Source: Endozoicomonas sp. NE40 (GTDB lineage Bacteria; Pseudomonadota; Gammaproteobacteria; Pseudomonadales; Endozoicomonadaceae). From it: DNA of 64,000 nt. Positions 62,131 to 64,000 of this stretch are shown piece after piece; positions within the stretch are counted from its first letter, which is position 1; the number at the start of each line of letters is the position of its first letter. The stretch lies in assembly GCF_040549045.1 (NCBI RefSeq), contig NZ_JBEWTB010000002.1:837501-901500 (forward strand), read 5' to 3'. The notes below the pieces were generated by a model. The model was not told where the DNA came from. It was given only the letters and a program-made list of their open reading frames with translations, and made no database searches. A program made the translations under genes and the position numbers.

Positions 62131-63489
62131 TTATAGCGCAACCCGCTCTCCCAGCTCAGGAACCCGGGCATTCCAGCCCAGTTCCCGACTGATTTTCTCA
62201 GACATTGCCGAAGCCGCATCAGCTTCCCCGTGTGTCACAAACACCTGCTGCGGTGGTGTCCGGATGCTGCGCAGCCACTCGACAATCTGGTTGGCATCAG
62301 CATGAGCAGAGAAGGCATCAAAATGACAAACCCTTGCCTTCACAGGAATATCCTGCCCGTGAATACGAACACTGCTGGCACCGTGTACCAGTTTCTCCCC
62401 CCGGGTTGCCATAGACTGATAACCGGCAAATAAAACGGTATTACGATGATTAGGCAGCATCTGCTTAAGATGGTGCAACACCCTGCCACCACTTGCCATT
62501 CCGCTGGCGGATACAATAATCGCCGGGTAGTTCTGCGCCGCAAGCTTCATTGACTCTTCTACGGTTCGCACATAGCGGGTCATGGCATCAATACGCTCAC
62601 AGTCGTCTCTGGTCAGCCGGTGTCTTTCGTGAAAACGATGAAAGACTTCTGTCGCTTTAATCGCCATGGGACTGTTCAGGTAAACTGGCAGGTCAGGAAT
62701 CCGGTTCTTAGCTTTTAAACACTCCAGCAGATGCAGGATCATCTGCGCCCTGCCAACAGCAAAAGCAGGAATCAGGACAGAGCCACCGTTTCTGGCGGTC
62801 GAGGTAATCACCTGAGCAATGGCATCTTTAGCATCCACCTTCTGATGTTCCCTGTCACCATAGGTCGACTCTACAACAAGATAGTCAGCCCGCTTCAGAG
62901 GCTCTGGCGGGTACATTATCAGGTCATCAGGACGACCGACATCTCCGGAGAACACCAGTAAACGACTACCATCAAATACCTCAACAGAAGCCGCTCCAAG
63001 AATATGGCCAGCAGGCCGGAACCTGACAGTGACGTTATCAAACAGTTTGTGAATATCACCAAAACTGGCGGCATTCAGTTGCTTCAATGCCTGCAGGGCA
63101 TCTTCTTCTGTATACAGAGGCAGAGGTGAACTGTGTCTGGAAAAACCATGCCGGGCAGCATAGCGGGCATCTTCTTCCTGCAGAAAGCCGGAGTCAGGCA
63201 ACAGGATTTTGCACAACTCGCAGGTTCCGGGCGTTGCATAAACCGGCCCGGTAAACCCCTTCCTGACTAGCAGAGGCAGATAGCCACTGTGATCAAGGTG
63301 AGCATGGGTAAGGACAATGGCATCCAGATCACCCGGTTTTACTGGCAAATCCTTCCAGTTCATTTGCCGGTATTGCTTGATGCCCTGATAGAGTCCGCAG
63401 TCCACCAGAATTTTCCGGTCACTGAATTCAACAAGGTACTTCGACCCGGTGACGGTGCCTGTTGCGCCAAGAAACTGTAGCTTCATCAT
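62131..63489 (-). CDS. Metallo-beta-lactamase/beta-CASP RNA-processing exonuclease family protein
   Basis: 452-residue protein of the CPSF/RNase J-like group (YsgB/Rv2752-like annotations are used for relatives). Metal motifs: LTHAHLDHSGYLPLL near residue 60 (HxHxDH), RPAGHILGAASVEV near 162, FSGDVGR near 183, and the C-terminal beta-CASP motifs SASGMASGGRVLHHLKQML near 333 and FDAFSAHADANQIV near 389. It probably cleaves RNA, though many members are uncharacterised. Divergent from the binding-protein gene at 63723. Confidence 0.92.
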   Translation of the reverse strand: MMKLQFLGATGTVTGSKYLVEFSDRKILVDCGLYQGIKQYRQMNWKDLPVKPGDLDAIVLTHAHLDHSGYLPLLVRKGFTGPVYATPGTCELCKILLPDSGFLQEEDARYAARHGFSRHSSPLPLYTEEDALQALKQLNAASFGDIHKLFDNVTVRFRPAGHILGAASVEVFDGSRLLVFSGDVGRPDDLIMYPPEPLKRADYLVVESTYGDREHQKVDAKDAIAQVITSTARNGGSVLIPAFAVGRAQMILHLLECLKAKNRIPDLPVYLNSPMAIKATEVFHRFHERHRLTRDDCERIDAMTRYVRTVEESMKLAAQNYPAIIVSASGMASGGRVLHHLKQMLPNHRNTVLFAGYQSMATRGEKLVHGASSVRIHGQDIPVKARVCHFDAFSAHADANQIVEWLRSIRTPPQQVFVTHGEADAASAMSEKISRELGWNARVPELGERVAL

Positions 63490-63722
63490 TTTTCTCCCAC
63501 AGCCTGTCCCGATCTTATCGCAGCCCGGTTATCAGAGACAGAACAGATTTTCAATTCTGACCCGGTTTGCACAAGGATTACTCTCACCGGCAAAAAAACG
63601 CACATTTACCGTGCATTATTTAACCGGAACTACACAAAACCCTCATAAGAAGGCTGCATAAATTTTGGCACAGCTTTTGAATGATCAGGTTTAAACCCAA
63701 CAATAACTCAGGGAGAAGAATA
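63490..63722. promoter_or_regulatory. Divergent intergenic region with the NrtA-like gene promoter
   Basis: 233 bases between the MBL/beta-CASP gene and the NrtA-like gene. The right half is A+T-rich and ends in a good ribosome site. No operator or promoter element is clear enough to name. Confidence 0.4.
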
Positions 63723-64000
63723 ATGAACTGGTTGAAAAAGCTGGCTGTCAGAAGTCTGATTATGGCAGGCGTCATTGCCGCCTCAGCAAACGCTCAGGAA
63801 CCGGGCTGGCCGGAAAAAGAAGAGCTGACGTTCGGCTTTATAAAGCTTACAGATATGGCGCCTATTGCCATTGCCTACGAAAAAGGTTTTTTTGAAGACG
63901 AAGGGCTATACGTCTCCATTGAGGCGCAGGCTAACTGGAAAGTATTGCTTGATGGCGTTATTGATGGCCGTCTTGACGGCGCCCACATGCTGGCTGGCCA
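63723..64000 (+). CDS. NrtA-like ABC-transporter substrate-binding protein, 5' part
   Basis: Open frame from ATG 63723, preceded by GGGAGAAG, running off the window end (92 codons seen). A signal peptide (LAVRSLIMAGVIAASANAQE) is followed by LTFGFIKLTDMAPIAIAYEK and GFFEDEGLYVSIEAQANWKV, then GRLDGAHMLAG, the conserved N-terminus of NrtA/CmpA-type nitrate or bicarbonate binding proteins. It likely opens a nitrate-assimilation transporter operon beyond the window. Confidence 0.85.
   Translation, partial: MNWLKKLAVRSLIMAGVIAASANAQEPGWPEKEELTFGFIKLTDMAPIAIAYEKGFFEDEGLYVSIEAQANWKVLLDGVIDGRLDGAHMLAG

Overview
The window looks like a chromosomal segment of a marine, host-associated gammaproteobacterium. 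The best guess is Endozoicomonas or a close relative. The reasons are the standard gamma-proteobacterial cluster mreB-mreC-mreD-maf-rng-yhdP-tldD, with gatCAB divergent from it as in Pseudomonas and oceanospirillales, next to many A+T-richer genes for secreted or eukaryotic-like proteins (a RING-finger protein, two Ser/Thr kinases, a trypsin, Sel1/TPR-like and DUF2608-like proteins). Taxonomy is inferred from memory of families; no search was run. I found no rRNA, tRNA, CRISPR array or complete insertion sequence.

Layout. 1-962 is the 3' part of aceK. 1573-6033 is a four-gene 2-oxoacid oxidoreductase operon (gamma, alpha, beta, and a GltD-like flavoprotein fused to a ferredoxin domain) ending in a clear terminator. 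6074-7519 is an APC permease. 7660-10709 holds two paralogous small proteins of unknown function flanking an ABC-F ATPase. 10887-14951 is an exported fumarase/adenylosuccinate-lyase-superfamily enzyme, a DASS carboxylate transporter and a divergent LysR regulator. 15310-17517 encodes an exported protein with a C-terminal C3HC4 RING finger, followed by a decayed second copy of the LysR 3' half (17549-18042). A third short LysR-derived scrap sits at 10110-10139.

18043-33271 is an accessory-rich stretch: a periplasmic orphan, a MATE pump, small and disordered proteins, a Cys-His-Asp candidate hydrolase, a trypsin-like protease, threonine aldolase, two MHS-type MFS transporters around phospholipase A (pldA), an NTF2-like protein, a PP2A-like phosphatase and a DUF2608-like HAD protein. 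33484-40180 mixes Nudix hydrolases, ibpA with a probable ROSE RNA thermometer, a TPR protein, an M32 carboxypeptidase, rarD and an AI-2E-family permease. 40150-41262 is a Sel1-like candidate effector that overlaps a Nudix gene.

41319-55613 is the housekeeping core (tldD, yhdP, rng, maf, mreDCB, gatCAB). It covers cell shape, envelope lipid transport, RNA processing and Gln/Asn-tRNA amidation. mreC has no ATG, GTG or TTG start able to give the conserved N-terminus. 55753-62109 is again accessory: a small orphan, two tandem kinase paralogs separated by a 161-bp palindromic MITE-like element, a frameshifted isochorismatase-like gene and an exported HAD-IIB-like protein. 62131-63489 is a metallo-beta-lactamase/beta-CASP protein, and an NrtA-like binding protein is cut by the window end.

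Taken together, conserved operons are interrupted by islands of exported or eukaryote-like proteins, several with duplicated or decayed DNA at their edges. The most unusual items are the exported RING protein bracketed by LysR copies, the paired kinases with a shared N-terminal segment and altered HRD motif, and the twin orphan genes around the ABC-F ATPase.
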